From: Acidobacteriota bacterium
Lineage (GTDB): Bacteria > Acidobacteriota > Terriglobia > Bryobacterales > Bryobacteraceae
Assembly (NCBI GenBank): GCA_018268715.1
Contig: JAFDVZ010000013.1
Location: 1 to 64,000, forward strand
Direction of reading: 5' to 3'
Length of the DNA stretch: 64,000 nt
Shown here: piece by piece, positions 16,134 through 25,436 of the stretch
How positions within the stretch are numbered: the stretch's first letter is position 1
How the letters are laid out: the number at the start of each line of letters is the position of its first letter
The notes under the pieces: model-generated
What the model was told of the DNA's origin: nothing
The model's database searches: none
The model's input: the letters and a program-made list of their open reading frames with translations, nothing else
Made by a program: the position numbers and the translations under genes

Positions 16134-17465
16134 ATGCGGGGATGGCTGCTCGCTGTGCTCGCCGCTGGGCTTTCGGCGCAGGATATCCCCAAGGCGTGGG
16201 ATCCGCACGCTGTCGCAGGCCGGCTGACGATGGAGCGACCGTCGCCGAAATTCATCTCAGCGGACGATTACTACAAGATCCCTGAACGGGTGATCTACAA
16301 GACCTATCCCGTCTACCGACCCGACAAAGAGCCCCAGAATTACATCCCGTTTCTCAGTTCCCAAAATCCCGAGATCGTCTTCAACCCTGACGCGATCAAG
16401 TCGGAGTTCGACTGGCTCCAGGCCGGAGAGGCGGTGTTCAACAGCGCCGCCGATGCGACGTCGCTAACTCCCGATGACCTGCGGAATCCGGAAGTCTGGA
16501 AGCGCTTCCACCTTCAGGTGGACGAGGAGGGAGCGTTGCCGGGGTGGCGTTACGTGATTCGCAAGCGCGCCAAGATCGAATTGGCGCCAACGCTGTGCGG
16601 CAGTTGTCACGAAGGCGTTGCGAACGGGGTCACCTACGCCGGAGTCCCCGGCAAATGGCGCGCTTCCGCCCTATACGCGACTGACCTTCGGCGGCGTTTG
16701 AATTCGATTCGCGATCGGGAGGCGGCCGAACGGCGTGAACTCGATCGACAGTTCGGATTGTTCTCAGTCCCCTGGCAATCGCCCGAGCCGGCGGCGTGGA
16801 TGGCTCAACTAGCCATTGGGGAGTTATGGAGCGCCTATGACGCGGTTCGCGTCGGAACAGCAGTGCGGCCGGGCGCAAGCCTGCTGTTTCCGCCGATCAT
16901 TCCAGATCTCATCGGCGTCCAGGAACGGACCCTGCTTGGCGCAACCGGCTGGTTTCGTCACGAGAGTCTGGCGGATCTGATCCGATTCGCCGTCCTCGAG
17001 TCCGGCTTCGACGAGGGAGCTCCGCCGCCGGCCGAGCGATTGAGCGACGCGCAGGCGTACGCGCTGGCGTTGTTCCTGTACAGCCTGAAGGCGCCTAAGA
17101 ACCCTAATCGCTTGGACAAGTTCGCCAAGAAGGGGCAAGCGATCTTCGAACGCGAAGGCTGTGCGAGTTGTCATCCGGGCCCACGCTACACCACGGGCAA
17201 GGCAATACCACCGGACGGCGACGACCCCAGGCTGACGGTTCGCACGCGACGCGGGACCGGTTTGTTTCGCATACCGTCGCTCAGGAACATCTGGTATCGG
17301 GAGCCGCTCGAACATAACGGGATGTTGACCACGATTGAGGACTGGTTCGACCCGGTCCGATTTCGCGACGACTACTCGCCGAGGCCGGTGAAGGGACACG
17401 CCTTCGGGATGAAGCTATCGTACGAGGAACGCCAGGCGCTGGCCGCCTATCTCCGCACGCTCTGA
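16134..17465 (+). CDS. Exported di-heme c-type cytochrome
   Basis: A 443-residue protein with a short signal peptide (RGWLLAVLAAGLSAQ) and two heme c attachment sites, CGSCH at 155-159 and CASCH at 343-347. The two heme domains are separated by a long helical middle. The C-terminal half (KKGQAIFEREGCASCHPGPR, then FRIPSLRNIWYREP and HNGMLTTIEDWFD) resembles the di-heme peroxidase/MauG group, so a periplasmic peroxidase or electron-transfer role is likely. Placement directly behind hemE-hemG links heme supply and use. It ends 1 bp before the end of a convergent gene, with no terminator space. Confidence 0.88.
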   Translation: MRGWLLAVLAAGLSAQDIPKAWDPHAVAGRLTMERPSPKFISADDYYKIPERVIYKTYPVYRPDKEPQNYIPFLSSQNPEIVFNPDAIKSEFDWLQAGEAVFNSAADATSLTPDDLRNPEVWKRFHLQVDEEGALPGWRYVIRKRAKIELAPTLCGSCHEGVANGVTYAGVPGKWRASALYATDLRRRLNSIRDREAAERRELDRQFGLFSVPWQSPEPAAWMAQLAIGELWSAYDAVRVGTAVRPGASLLFPPIIPDLIGVQERTLLGATGWFRHESLADLIRFAVLESGFDEGAPPPAERLSDAQAYALALFLYSLKAPKNPNRLDKFAKKGQAIFEREGCASCHPGPRYTTGKAIPPDGDDPRLTVRTRRGTGLFRIPSLRNIWYREPLEHNGMLTTIEDWFDPVRFRDDYSPRPVKGHAFGMKLSYEERQALAAYLRTL

Positions 17466-17466
17466 G

Positions 17467-19017
17467 TTAGCGCGCCTCGGCGTCCACCTCCTGCTTTCCG
17501 TTGGGTTCGACGTGGATCGGTTTGCCGTCGGCAAGCCGAGGACGAATCACGGCCGGGTTAGCCCACTCCAGGTCACGATCCGAGGAAACGATCAGCCGGT
17601 AGTCGCCTGGCTGGACGCCGAGAAATTCGTAGCTCCCGTCACTGTCGGTCCAATATCCGCGGTAGCGGCTGGGTTCGTCCGAACTGTCAGCGGGGATCAA
17701 CGCCACCAGGACGCCGGGCACGGGCTGCCCCGCCCGCCGGACGAAGCCATCCACCCGGCCGCCATCCGACGCCGCGACGATGCGAAGAGTCCGCGCGTCG
17801 CCGCTCTTAATCTCGATCTGGCTACCTTCGAGCGTCGTTTCACCTTCGACAACCGACTTCACATAGGCAGATCGAGAGCCGCCGATCAACACATGATACT
17901 TTCCGGGGTTGATTCTGGGGTACTTGAAAGAGCCCTTATCCGAGACGGCGGCGGTGTAGGCGACACGATCAACGACGTCGCTCAACAGAACATAGAAGCC
18001 TCCCGCCGAGTCGCTTGCGCCCGCCGGCAGTTCCAGCACGCCACTCACAGCCGGCGGTGGAGCGAGTTCCATTCGGACGGCAACGTTCTCCGCTCCCGCA
18101 ATGATCTCCTGTGTCCAGGCGAACTGACTGTCGCCGTCTGGTCGGACGCGAATCTTATAACTCCCCGGCGGCACGGCGGGGATTCTGAAAGAGGACCCAA
18201 CCGTACTGGATACTGACTGGAACACATTCGAGATTCCGATGTTGTCGCCAATCAGATCGACAACCATCCGACTGAAGTCCTTAACGCTCTTTCCGTCGAG
18301 CAACACAGAGATATCCACGCCGGGCTTTGCGACCAGCGCGAAGTCGGCGCGAGTCTCCTGGCCCGCCTTCAGGACCAATGCAGCCGCGGCGCGGGAATCG
18401 GCGGTGTTCGGATAGTAAACGGGCGTAAACGCAACAGGCCGCCCGGCGGCGAAAGGTCCCGAGGCGTACCACGGCTTGCCTGTGACACCAAGGTAGTAAC
18501 TGCCGGGTTGGAGGTTGCCAAAGCGGTACTCGCCGACGTCGTTAGTGTAGGCGTACCCGGCGTTTCCGATTCTCCGGCGGCCGGCAATAACGTCGCCGCG
18601 CATTAACTGCACCAGCGCATTCTCAACCGGGTCGCCAGCGTCGTCCACAACCTTCCCGCCAATCGCGGAGGGCGGGAATAACTCGAAACGGACATTGGAG
18701 GTTTGCTGATCCGGCCCAGTGACGATCGCAACCGCGGAGCCAACCACGCCCACCGCACCGTAGGGTTGAGGCGCCTGCCCGCTGCGTTCGGCCACCAGCG
18801 AGTACTTCCCCTTTAGCACATCGAAATAGAACCGGCCGTCGTCGCCGGTCATCCATGACGAAATCTCCGACGCGCCTTGCCCCGAGGTTCTGACGACCAC
18901 CCGCACGCGAGGCGCCGGCTTTCCGCTGACGCTGTCGACAACCACGCCCGCGATTCGAAACACCGGAGTCTCGGCGGAGGCCGCAAGGGCCAGCAGCAGG
19001 ACCGTGGCGAGTCTCAT
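17467..19017 (-). CDS. Secreted carboxypeptidase-regulatory-like repeat protein (copy 2)
   Basis: A 516-residue exported protein (signal RLATVLLLALAASA) made of immunoglobulin-like carboxypeptidase-regulatory domains. The typical signature occurs several times: GVVVDSVSGKPAPRVRV, GKVVDDAGDPVENALV, GFVRRAGQPVPGVLV, each followed by DxxGxYxFxxLxPGxYxL (for example DVGEYRFGNLQPGSYYLGV and SDGSYEFLGVQPGDYRLIV). No TonB barrel or enzymatic domain is present. Function unknown; possibly surface display or polysaccharide binding. Its ATG overlaps the stop of the upstream paralogue (ATGA), so the two are translated together. Confidence 0.85.
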   Translation of the reverse strand: MRLATVLLLALAASAETPVFRIAGVVVDSVSGKPAPRVRVVVRTSGQGASEISSWMTGDDGRFYFDVLKGKYSLVAERSGQAPQPYGAVGVVGSAVAIVTGPDQQTSNVRFELFPPSAIGGKVVDDAGDPVENALVQLMRGDVIAGRRRIGNAGYAYTNDVGEYRFGNLQPGSYYLGVTGKPWYASGPFAAGRPVAFTPVYYPNTADSRAAAALVLKAGQETRADFALVAKPGVDISVLLDGKSVKDFSRMVVDLIGDNIGISNVFQSVSSTVGSSFRIPAVPPGSYKIRVRPDGDSQFAWTQEIIAGAENVAVRMELAPPPAVSGVLELPAGASDSAGGFYVLLSDVVDRVAYTAAVSDKGSFKYPRINPGKYHVLIGGSRSAYVKSVVEGETTLEGSQIEIKSGDARTLRIVAASDGGRVDGFVRRAGQPVPGVLVALIPADSSDEPSRYRGYWTDSDGSYEFLGVQPGDYRLIVSSDRDLEWANPAVIRPRLADGKPIHVEPNGKQEVDAEAR

Positions 19018-20585
19018 CGAGCCAGCCCCTTCAAGGTGACCTTTTCGCGCGCCCCAGAGCGAACCGACACATCCGCTCCCGCGGTCAGTCCGTGTAGCGC
19101 CTCGGGATCCATGTATTCGAACGATTTCATGTCGCTAATCGCGTACAACTTGTAGTCACCAGGAGCCACGTTCTCAAAGGAGAATCTGCCGTCGGGAGTC
19201 AAGGGCGTGACTTGCGGCCCCGAGACAGAGCGAGAATTGGCGATTAACAGAACCTGCACGCCAGTGAGCGGAGTATCGCCCGCCAATGTTCCGTCGACGC
19301 TTCCGCCATCGGCGGCGAACGATAACTCGATCGTGTCAGGAGTCGCACCGCGGCGGATCGTAATCAAGGAATCGCTGGTGAGATCCAGACTTCCTATCGA
19401 CGCACGGGCAACATACCGGCCGAATGACTGAACGGCGAGGTGGTAGTCGCCCGGAGGAGCGCCATGGATCGTGAGTCCGCCCTTCATCGGCCGAGCTATG
19501 TAAGGGCGGCCATCATCGGCGATGAGTGACACCATGGCGAAGCAGTTATCGCGCGTCTCTCCGGCGCTTCCGCAGTTGGTGTGCACCACCACGTCCGCGG
19601 CCGGCTCCAACTCCAGCCCGACGTCGAAGACATTGGCGTTCGTGATGCGAACGTCCGCCTCCGCCGTTTGGATTTCGCCGCCGGCGCCGACCTGAGTCGC
19701 ACGAAGGCGATAGGCCCCCGGGAGGATATCGTTGACCACGAAAGCGCCTGTGGCGGAGTTGAATGAGGCGCGATTGGCGGACCTTTCGCCGGCAGAGTCG
19801 GTAAGCGCCAGCGAGACCGACTGCCCTTCCGCGAAGCGAGTCACTACGCCGTGAAGGCGGTAGGAGGTCTCGCTGGAGAGATTGAAGTCGGCCTCCAGGT
19901 GTTGGCCGGAGGATAGGACCAAGGGCGACGCGCCCGCCATGACGTGCGCCCCGCCGTAGTAGACGGTCGCCGCGGCTTCATTCCACTCAGTGGTTGGGGC
20001 CTGTCCGCCCACAAACCGCCGGGCGCCGCCGCTACGGCCTCCGGCGCGGACAAAGTAGGTTCCCGGGTCGAGATTCCAGAGTCGATAGCGGCCGCGGTCG
20101 TCGGTGGCCGAGCTGCGGGCCTCGGATCGTACGCGGCGTCCCGCGTCGACGCGCGACTGAACCGCGATAACGCTGACTCCTTGCATGGGTGCGCCGTTCT
20201 GATCGCGCACTGTTCCTTCAATAACGCACAAAGGCGCCAGCCGGACGGTGACGTCTTCCTTTGAGGGGCCGAGCGCGAGTAACTGGCCGTTCACGGTGAT
20301 GGAATCGGCAAACTGCGGTTTGGAGGCGGCGATTTGGTACCGTCCCTCAGGAAGCGCTGCGAAGCGGAACAGGCCGGCTGCGTCGGTCAGCGCGCGTTGC
20401 TGGCTGTGCGGTTGTCCGGTCCGGAGAGCAAGTCCGACTTGCAGGAGCACGACCAAGGCTCGCTTCACCGGTTCGCCTGTAACCGAGTTAACCACGCGGC
20501 CGGCGAGGACATATGACTCACGGGATTCCTGACCGAACAGGGCCAGCGCCGCAGCCAGGAATAATACAACCTTTGTCAGGCGCAT
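19014..20585 (-). CDS. Secreted carboxypeptidase-regulatory-like repeat protein (copy 1)
   Basis: A 523-residue paralogue of the next gene with signal peptide (RLTKVVLFLAAALALFGQES) and the same domain pattern: GRVVNSVTGEPVKRALVVL, DAAGLFRFAALPEGRYQI, GTVRDQNGAPMQGVSVI, DDRGRYRLWNLDPGTYFV and a final DGRFSFENVAPGDYKLYAI. ATG 20585 is preferred because AGGTGAG sits about 5 nt upstream; a GTG three codons earlier is in frame. It lies 28 bp after the MFS gene and belongs to the same minus-strand operon. No catalytic residues are visible. Confidence 0.85.
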   Translation of the reverse strand: MRLTKVVLFLAAALALFGQESRESYVLAGRVVNSVTGEPVKRALVVLLQVGLALRTGQPHSQQRALTDAAGLFRFAALPEGRYQIAASKPQFADSITVNGQLLALGPSKEDVTVRLAPLCVIEGTVRDQNGAPMQGVSVIAVQSRVDAGRRVRSEARSSATDDRGRYRLWNLDPGTYFVRAGGRSGGARRFVGGQAPTTEWNEAAATVYYGGAHVMAGASPLVLSSGQHLEADFNLSSETSYRLHGVVTRFAEGQSVSLALTDSAGERSANRASFNSATGAFVVNDILPGAYRLRATQVGAGGEIQTAEADVRITNANVFDVGLELEPAADVVVHTNCGSAGETRDNCFAMVSLIADDGRPYIARPMKGGLTIHGAPPGDYHLAVQSFGRYVARASIGSLDLTSDSLITIRRGATPDTIELSFAADGGSVDGTLAGDTPLTGVQVLLIANSRSVSGPQVTPLTPDGRFSFENVAPGDYKLYAISDMKSFEYMDPEALHGLTAGADVSVRSGAREKVTLKGLAR

Positions 20586-20613
20586 AGGGCTCACCTAATT
20601 ATAGGACGGCTGG

Positions 20614-21783
20614 TCAGAGGTCCTCGGCGATACGGAGCCAGAGCAGCCCCCCAACGATGGCGAGAAGGGCCGCAACATGCAGCGCCGCTTCCCATCCGAC
20701 CCACTCGGCCAGCAACGGAGTGAGGGCGGGAGAGATGAGACCGCCGATGTTACTTCCCATGTTCATGGCGCCGCCCGCTGAACCGGATCGAGAACCGGCG
20801 AGCCGGGTCATGGTGGCCCAGAACGGGCCTTCGACGCACAGGATCAGCGCGGTCGAGATGGCCATTGCGACCGCGGCGACGACGTCGATCGACGTGCGAG
20901 CGCCGAGGCTGAGCAGGACCCCGGCGGCCGGCATCGCGATGAGCGGCACCAGCCGGCGGCCCCATTTCTCGCCGTAGCGCGAGACGAGGTGGTCTGACAG
21001 CCATCCGCCCAGCGGGATGGAAACGATCGAAAGGAGCCAGGGAAGGCTGCCCAGCAGGGCGCCCCGCAAGAGACTGAAATGCCGGACTTCCACGAGATAG
21101 AGATAGAACCAGAATACGAAAATGTAGCCGACATAGCCCTGAAGCGTGTAACTCGCCGTCAGCAACAGGAAATTGCCTGTGCGGTGGGGAGCGGGGGAGT
21201 CAGGCGGCGCGTTGAGCGGACGGCGCTCTGGCGCTGGCTCCTGGTTCAAGAGCCAGAGGCAGCCGGCAACCAAGGCGGGGATAGCGGTGGTCAATATCGC
21301 GGTGCGCCATCCGAACCGGACCATGAGCGCCGACACCAGGGGAGGCGCCGCCGCCGAACCGATTCCGATGGAGGCGATGACGAAGCCGTTGGCGCGGGCG
21401 CGTCGCTCCGGCGCAATCCAACGAGAGATGGACTGGGCGGATGCGGGAAACGTCGGGGATTCGAAGACGCCAATGAAGAAGCGGATGGCGAGTATCGCGG
21501 CAATCCAGCCAGTTATCGCAAGCAATGACGTCCCCAGCACCCAGAGAAAGGCCGAGGCCGCAAGCACCCGGCGGGCGCCGAAACGGTCCGCGAGCATCCC
21601 CGCGGGGATCTGACAGATCGCGTATCCCAGCAGGAAGGCGCTGAAGACACGTCCTAACTGCGCCTGAGACCAGCCGAATTCACGCATCATCAGCGCGCCG
21701 GTTACCGATACGTTTACGCGACACAGATAACTGGCGGCGGCGGTGAATGACAGCAACGCCACCAGCAGCCAGGGCCGCCTCAC
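20614..21783 (-). CDS. Major facilitator superfamily transporter
   Basis: A 389-residue inner-membrane transporter with about 12 hydrophobic helices. The MFS signature after TM2 is GMLADRFGARRVLAAS, and the opening RVNVSVTGALMMREFGWSQAQLG and the FFIGVFESPTFPASAQ region resemble anion:cation symporters of the hexuronate/glucarate (ACS) type, so an organic acid or sugar acid is a plausible substrate. GTG at 21783 overlaps the acetyltransferase TGA (GTGA), with AAAGG upstream; the long N-terminal extension in the same frame is a shadow. Neighbouring glycoside hydrolase suggests sugar use. Confidence 0.9.
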   Translation of the reverse strand: MRRPWLLVALLSFTAAASYLCRVNVSVTGALMMREFGWSQAQLGRVFSAFLLGYAICQIPAGMLADRFGARRVLAASAFLWVLGTSLLAITGWIAAILAIRFFIGVFESPTFPASAQSISRWIAPERRARANGFVIASIGIGSAAAPPLVSALMVRFGWRTAILTTAIPALVAGCLWLLNQEPAPERRPLNAPPDSPAPHRTGNFLLLTASYTLQGYVGYIFVFWFYLYLVEVRHFSLLRGALLGSLPWLLSIVSIPLGGWLSDHLVSRYGEKWGRRLVPLIAMPAAGVLLSLGARTSIDVVAAVAMAISTALILCVEGPFWATMTRLAGSRSGSAGGAMNMGSNIGGLISPALTPLLAEWVGWEAALHVAALLAIVGGLLWLRIAEDL

Positions 21784-22232
21784 CGGCTGAGCCTTTTGTA
21801 CATGATAATTTCCGACGCGGTTTCGAGGGAGTATCCGGGAATCTCTCCTACGCGCTGGTAGCCGAGACGCTGGTACAGGGCGAAGGCGCGTTGATTGAAC
21901 GAGGAAACCAGCAGGAAGATCGATCGGGCGGACGGGAATTCGGCTTCGGCTCGTTCGAGCAGCAAGTGTCCGAGCCCCTGGCCGCGGGCGTCCGGCGCAA
22001 CGGCGATCGATGCGAGATAGGGCGATCCCGCCAATCCCCGCGGGTGCAGGAGCATGAACCCAACGGGTTCTCCGGATTCGCGGCGGGCCACCAGCAGCGT
22101 GTATTCGGGATGAGTGAGGCGCGCGAGGCACTCCTCGTAGCGACGGCCCAGCGTGATCCACGGGTCAGTCGACTCCATGAGCCGAGCGCACCAGTCGGCG
22201 TCATTCTCGCGCGCCGGGCCGATGGCGATCAT
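21780..22232 (-). CDS. GNAT family N-acetyltransferase
   Basis: A 150-residue acetyl-CoA-dependent acetyltransferase. Motif A for CoA binding is VAPDARGQGLGHLLLERAE, preceded by the beta strand YLASIA and followed by the motif B region FNQRAFALYQRLGYQRVGE. Substrate unknown. Both ends overlap neighbours: the ATG overlaps the glycoside hydrolase stop (ATGA) and the TGA overlaps the transporter start, so it sits in the middle of a tightly coupled operon. Confidence 0.9.
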   Translation of the reverse strand: MIAIGPARENDADWCARLMESTDPWITLGRRYEECLARLTHPEYTLLVARRESGEPVGFMLLHPRGLAGSPYLASIAVAPDARGQGLGHLLLERAEAEFPSARSIFLLVSSFNQRAFALYQRLGYQRVGEIPGYSLETASEIIMYKRLSR

Positions 22233-23347
22233 TTGCCCGCCCCCGTGATTTCGCGGATGAATTTCACTTCTTCGGACCAGTAGGGCGAGCCGTCGGTCCG
22301 GAAGACTTCGTGGAACCAGATGGAGGGCTCGCGATCCGTGTAGGGGCTCTTCCATGAGTCCCACGGCAGGTAGGTCTGAGTCTTGCCGGCCACGAGCCCC
22401 CAGTTCATCGCGGCCACCTTGTGCTTTTTCGCCACCGGCAGGCTGCCTTCGAAGGTGCTGCCGTTGCCACGGGCCATGTACTCGGTGCACAGAATCGGGC
22501 GGTTATAGCGTTGAAGCCACTCAATCCGTTTCTCGAACTCAGGCGCCGGGTCGTAGTTATGAAACGATAGAACGTCCGATTCGGCAAGTTGGATACGAGC
22601 CATGGCGGTGAGTTTGTCGTCGGACGACCAGTCGCTTTGCCACACGCCGCTGGTGAGAGGCTGCGACGGATGCGCCGACCGTGCCCAGGCGAACGCCTTC
22701 GGCAGCAACGCAAGGACGAGTTCCTTCTTTGCGGGAGGCTCCTTTGACTTATAACTCGAGTCGTTCGTGTTATCGGGTTCGTTCCAGATATCCCAGCCGA
22801 GCACCCGGGCATCCTTCGCGAAGGCGGCCACAACCCCCTTCACGTATGCTTCCAGGCGCGCGTGCTCGGCGGGATTCGCCAGAGCCTGGGCCCCGGGCGC
22901 CTGGACCCAACCGGAGTTATGAACGCCCGGCGTCGGGGCATGCTGCTTACCCGGCTTCGGGTTGGGATCCCAACAGGAGTCGAATAGCACAAACAACGGC
23001 CGGATGTGATGTTTGGCGGCGATTTGGAGAAAGCGGTCGATGCGGCGCTTGAAGCCGGCCGGATCGTCGCGCCACGGAAGGTCGTGGAGGAAGACGCGCA
23101 TGGTGTTCATGCCGATGGACTCGGCCCAGCCGAGTTCCTTGTCGATGCGGGCCGGGTCGAAGGTGGCGGCCTGCCACATCTCCAATTCGTTGATGGCCGT
23201 CGCCGGAATGTAGTTGGCGCCGACCAGCCAGGGCTGTCGCGAATACCAGGCGTTCGCCTGCGCTTCGGTCCAGCGTTGGGAGAAGGCGGAGGCGGCGAGC
23301 GCCGTTGCGAGCGGGAGTAGTGTACGAAGACGGAGCATAATCTCCAT
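22229..23347 (-). CDS. Exported glycoside hydrolase, GH5/clan GH-A type
   Basis: A 372-residue TIM-barrel glycosidase with a signal peptide (LRLRTLLPLATALAASAFSQ). Clan GH-A catalytic acids are visible: acid/base E190 in GWDIWNEPDN and nucleophile E289 in RPILCTEYMAR. The N-terminal NYIPATAINELEMWQ and the SIGMNTMRVFLHDLPW stretch fit cellulase/mannanase-like families and the 'sugar-binding cellulase-like' group. Substrate unknown. ATG 23347 used; a second Met three codons later (23338) is possible. First gene of the minus-strand operon, divergent from the sugar oxidoreductase with only 42 bp between. Confidence 0.88.
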   Translation of the reverse strand: MEIMLRLRTLLPLATALAASAFSQRWTEAQANAWYSRQPWLVGANYIPATAINELEMWQAATFDPARIDKELGWAESIGMNTMRVFLHDLPWRDDPAGFKRRIDRFLQIAAKHHIRPLFVLFDSCWDPNPKPGKQHAPTPGVHNSGWVQAPGAQALANPAEHARLEAYVKGVVAAFAKDARVLGWDIWNEPDNTNDSSYKSKEPPAKKELVLALLPKAFAWARSAHPSQPLTSGVWQSDWSSDDKLTAMARIQLAESDVLSFHNYDPAPEFEKRIEWLQRYNRPILCTEYMARGNGSTFEGSLPVAKKHKVAAMNWGLVAGKTQTYLPWDSWKSPYTDREPSIWFHEVFRTDGSPYWSEEVKFIREITGAGK

Positions 23348-23389
23348 TCAGCCTATAGCAACGCGGCGAGGTGTAGAATTAGTACGCTT

Positions 23390-24607
23390 ATGTCCGAATC
23401 AACCCCAGCCTCCGGCCGGCGCGATTTCTTCAAGACCGCCGCGGCCGGCTCCGGACTGCTCCTCGTCAAGCCGCGAACTGTCTTCAGCTACCAGGCCAAT
23501 TCCACCGTGGAACTCGGGCTGGTTGGCTGCGGCGGACGCGGCAACTGGATCGGCCCGTTCTTCCCCGAATTCACGGGGGCCAGAATCGTCGCCGTGGCCG
23601 ACGTGATCCGCGAGCACCTGGACGCCACCGCGCCGAAGTTCAAAGTGGGGGCGTCGCGCGCCTACTACGGCCCGGACGCGTACCGGGAACTTGCGGCGTC
23701 GAAGCTGGATGGAGTGATCGTGGAGACGCCCACCTACTTCCATCCCGAGCAGGTGAAGGCGGGGGTGGACGCGGGCAAGCACGTTTACTGCGCTAAACCC
23801 GTGGCGGTGGATGTGCCCGGCTGCAAGAGCATCCTCGAATCGGGGCGGAAGGCGGCGGCCAACGGCAAGACGCTGCTGGTGGATTTCCAGACTCGCTCGC
23901 AACCGGTGTACCAGGAGGCCGTCGCTCGCGTGCATCGGGGCGATATCGGCAAGCCCGCCATGGCGCAGACGCTGTATTATGCGGGGCGGCCGGCGGCCGA
24001 TAAGTCGAAGCCAGGCATGGATCCCGGCCAGGGGCGGATCATGAACTTCTACATGGACCGCGTGCTGGGCGGCGACATCATCGTCGAACAGAACATCCAT
24101 GTGATCGATGTGACGAACTGGCTGTTGAAGGGACATCCGCTGAAGGCGCACGGGACGGGCGGGCGGACCGACTGGTGCGGCACGAAATTCGACGCCGGCG
24201 ACGCTTACGATCATTTTGTCATCACGTATTGGTATCCGAACGAGGTGCAGTGCAGTTTCAGCTCGAACCAGCTGACCAACTCGTTTTCGGATCTCTGCGT
24301 ACGCGTTTTTGGCGTCGATGGGTGCGCCGATACCCACTACGGCGGGCTGATTCGCATCACCGGCAAGAACGCCTGGATGGGCTCAGAGAAGGACGATACG
24401 TTCCGCCAGGGCGCGATCAACAACGTCAAGGCGTTTGTAGAGAGCATACGGACGGGCAGGCCGCTGAACAATGTCGAGGAATCCGTGCGGAGCAACCTCA
24501 CCGCGATTCTGGGCCGGACGGCGGCTTACAAGCAGACCACGGTGAGTTGGGAGGAACTGCTGGCCTCAAACGAGCGCTGGCACGCCGACCTGAAGCTGCA
24601 ATGGTGA
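23390..24607 (+). CDS. Tat-exported Gfo/Idh/MocA family oxidoreductase
   Basis: A 405-residue NAD(P)-dependent sugar or inositol dehydrogenase-like protein. A twin-arginine signal (GRRDFFKTAAAGSGLLLV) starts it. The Rossmann motif is ELGLVGCGGRGNWIGP, followed by VAVADV and the family's catalytic-lysine motif as HVYCAKPVAVD (EKP is usual; here AKP). A His in EQNIHVIDV fits the active-site His. Export of an NAD enzyme is usual for acidobacterial and planctomycetal members. It heads an operon with the isomerase 4 bp later. Confidence 0.92.
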   Translation: MSESTPASGRRDFFKTAAAGSGLLLVKPRTVFSYQANSTVELGLVGCGGRGNWIGPFFPEFTGARIVAVADVIREHLDATAPKFKVGASRAYYGPDAYRELAASKLDGVIVETPTYFHPEQVKAGVDAGKHVYCAKPVAVDVPGCKSILESGRKAAANGKTLLVDFQTRSQPVYQEAVARVHRGDIGKPAMAQTLYYAGRPAADKSKPGMDPGQGRIMNFYMDRVLGGDIIVEQNIHVIDVTNWLLKGHPLKAHGTGGRTDWCGTKFDAGDAYDHFVITYWYPNEVQCSFSSNQLTNSFSDLCVRVFGVDGCADTHYGGLIRITGKNAWMGSEKDDTFRQGAINNVKAFVESIRTGRPLNNVEESVRSNLTAILGRTAAYKQTTVSWEELLASNERWHADLKLQW

Positions 24608-24611
24608 TCCG

Positions 24612-25436
24612 ATGCTAAGCCGCCGCACATTGTTGAGCTGCGCCGCCGCGCTCCCGCTGGTGTCGGCCAAGACGCCTGGTTTGCGGTTCGGCGTGATGGA
24701 CGGCGTGCTGAAGAAGACGTCGGATCCGGACGCTTGCGCCATCGCCCGTCGCATCGGACTGGAGGGCGTCCAGGTGACCCTGGGGCGTCCGAAAGACGGG
24801 CGGTTGGCGCTGGAGGATCCCGAATTGCAGGCGCGTTGGGTCGCAGCCTCGAAGGCGGCTGGAATTCGCCTCGACGCAACCTACATCGACGTGTTGCACG
24901 ACGAGTGCCTGAAGGACAACGCGCAGGCGCGGGACCGGGTGCGCAAGGGGATCGAGATTACTCGAAAGCTGAACGCGCCCATCCTGATGACCGTCTTCTT
25001 CGGCGAGTGCGCCATTCAGAACCGTGCGGAGGCGGACGCCGTCGCCGGGGCGTTTCGCGAACTCGCGCCGGAGGCGGAGGCGGCGGGCGTCATTCTCGGC
25101 TTCGAGAACATGCTCGACGCGGAGGACAACCTGCGCGTCTACGATCGTGTCGCCTCGCGCGCCTTCAAGATCTACTACGACGTGGGCAACTCCACGACGC
25201 GGGGCTACGATGTCCCCAATGAGATCCGGCAGTTGGGCAGGGACCGGATCTGCCAGTTCCACTTCAAGGACGGGCGGAGTTATCTGGGTCAGGGGAAGGT
25301 GAGTTATCCGCCGATTCTCGATGCGATTCGCGAGATCGGGTTTTCCGGATTCGCGAACCTGGAGACCTCGAGCCCTTCGGGCGACCCGGAAGCCGACACC
25401 CGAAAGAATCTGAGTTATCTGAAGACATTGATATGA
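24612..25436 (+). CDS. Exported sugar isomerase/epimerase-like TIM barrel
   Basis: A 274-residue member of the xylose isomerase-like family with a Tat-like N-terminus (SRRTLLSCAAALPLVSA). Likely metal ligands are E in GFENMLDAED, D in YYDVGNSTT, H in CQFHFKDG and E in NLETSSPSG. Works probably with the neighbouring oxidoreductase on an unknown sugar or inositol derivative. ATG 24612; the stop overlaps the next ATG (ATGA). It is a distant relative of the TIM barrel at 6276 but clearly a different subgroup. Confidence 0.88.
   Translation: MLSRRTLLSCAAALPLVSAKTPGLRFGVMDGVLKKTSDPDACAIARRIGLEGVQVTLGRPKDGRLALEDPELQARWVAASKAAGIRLDATYIDVLHDECLKDNAQARDRVRKGIEITRKLNAPILMTVFFGECAIQNRAEADAVAGAFRELAPEAEAAGVILGFENMLDAEDNLRVYDRVASRAFKIYYDVGNSTTRGYDVPNEIRQLGRDRICQFHFKDGRSYLGQGKVSYPPILDAIREIGFSGFANLETSSPSGDPEADTRKNLSYLKTLI

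Noticed and set aside
20614-22161. MFS transporter with a 120-residue N-terminal extension
   Set aside because: The extension overlaps the whole acetyltransferase gene in another frame and has shadow composition; GTG 21783 with overlap GTGA is the natural start.
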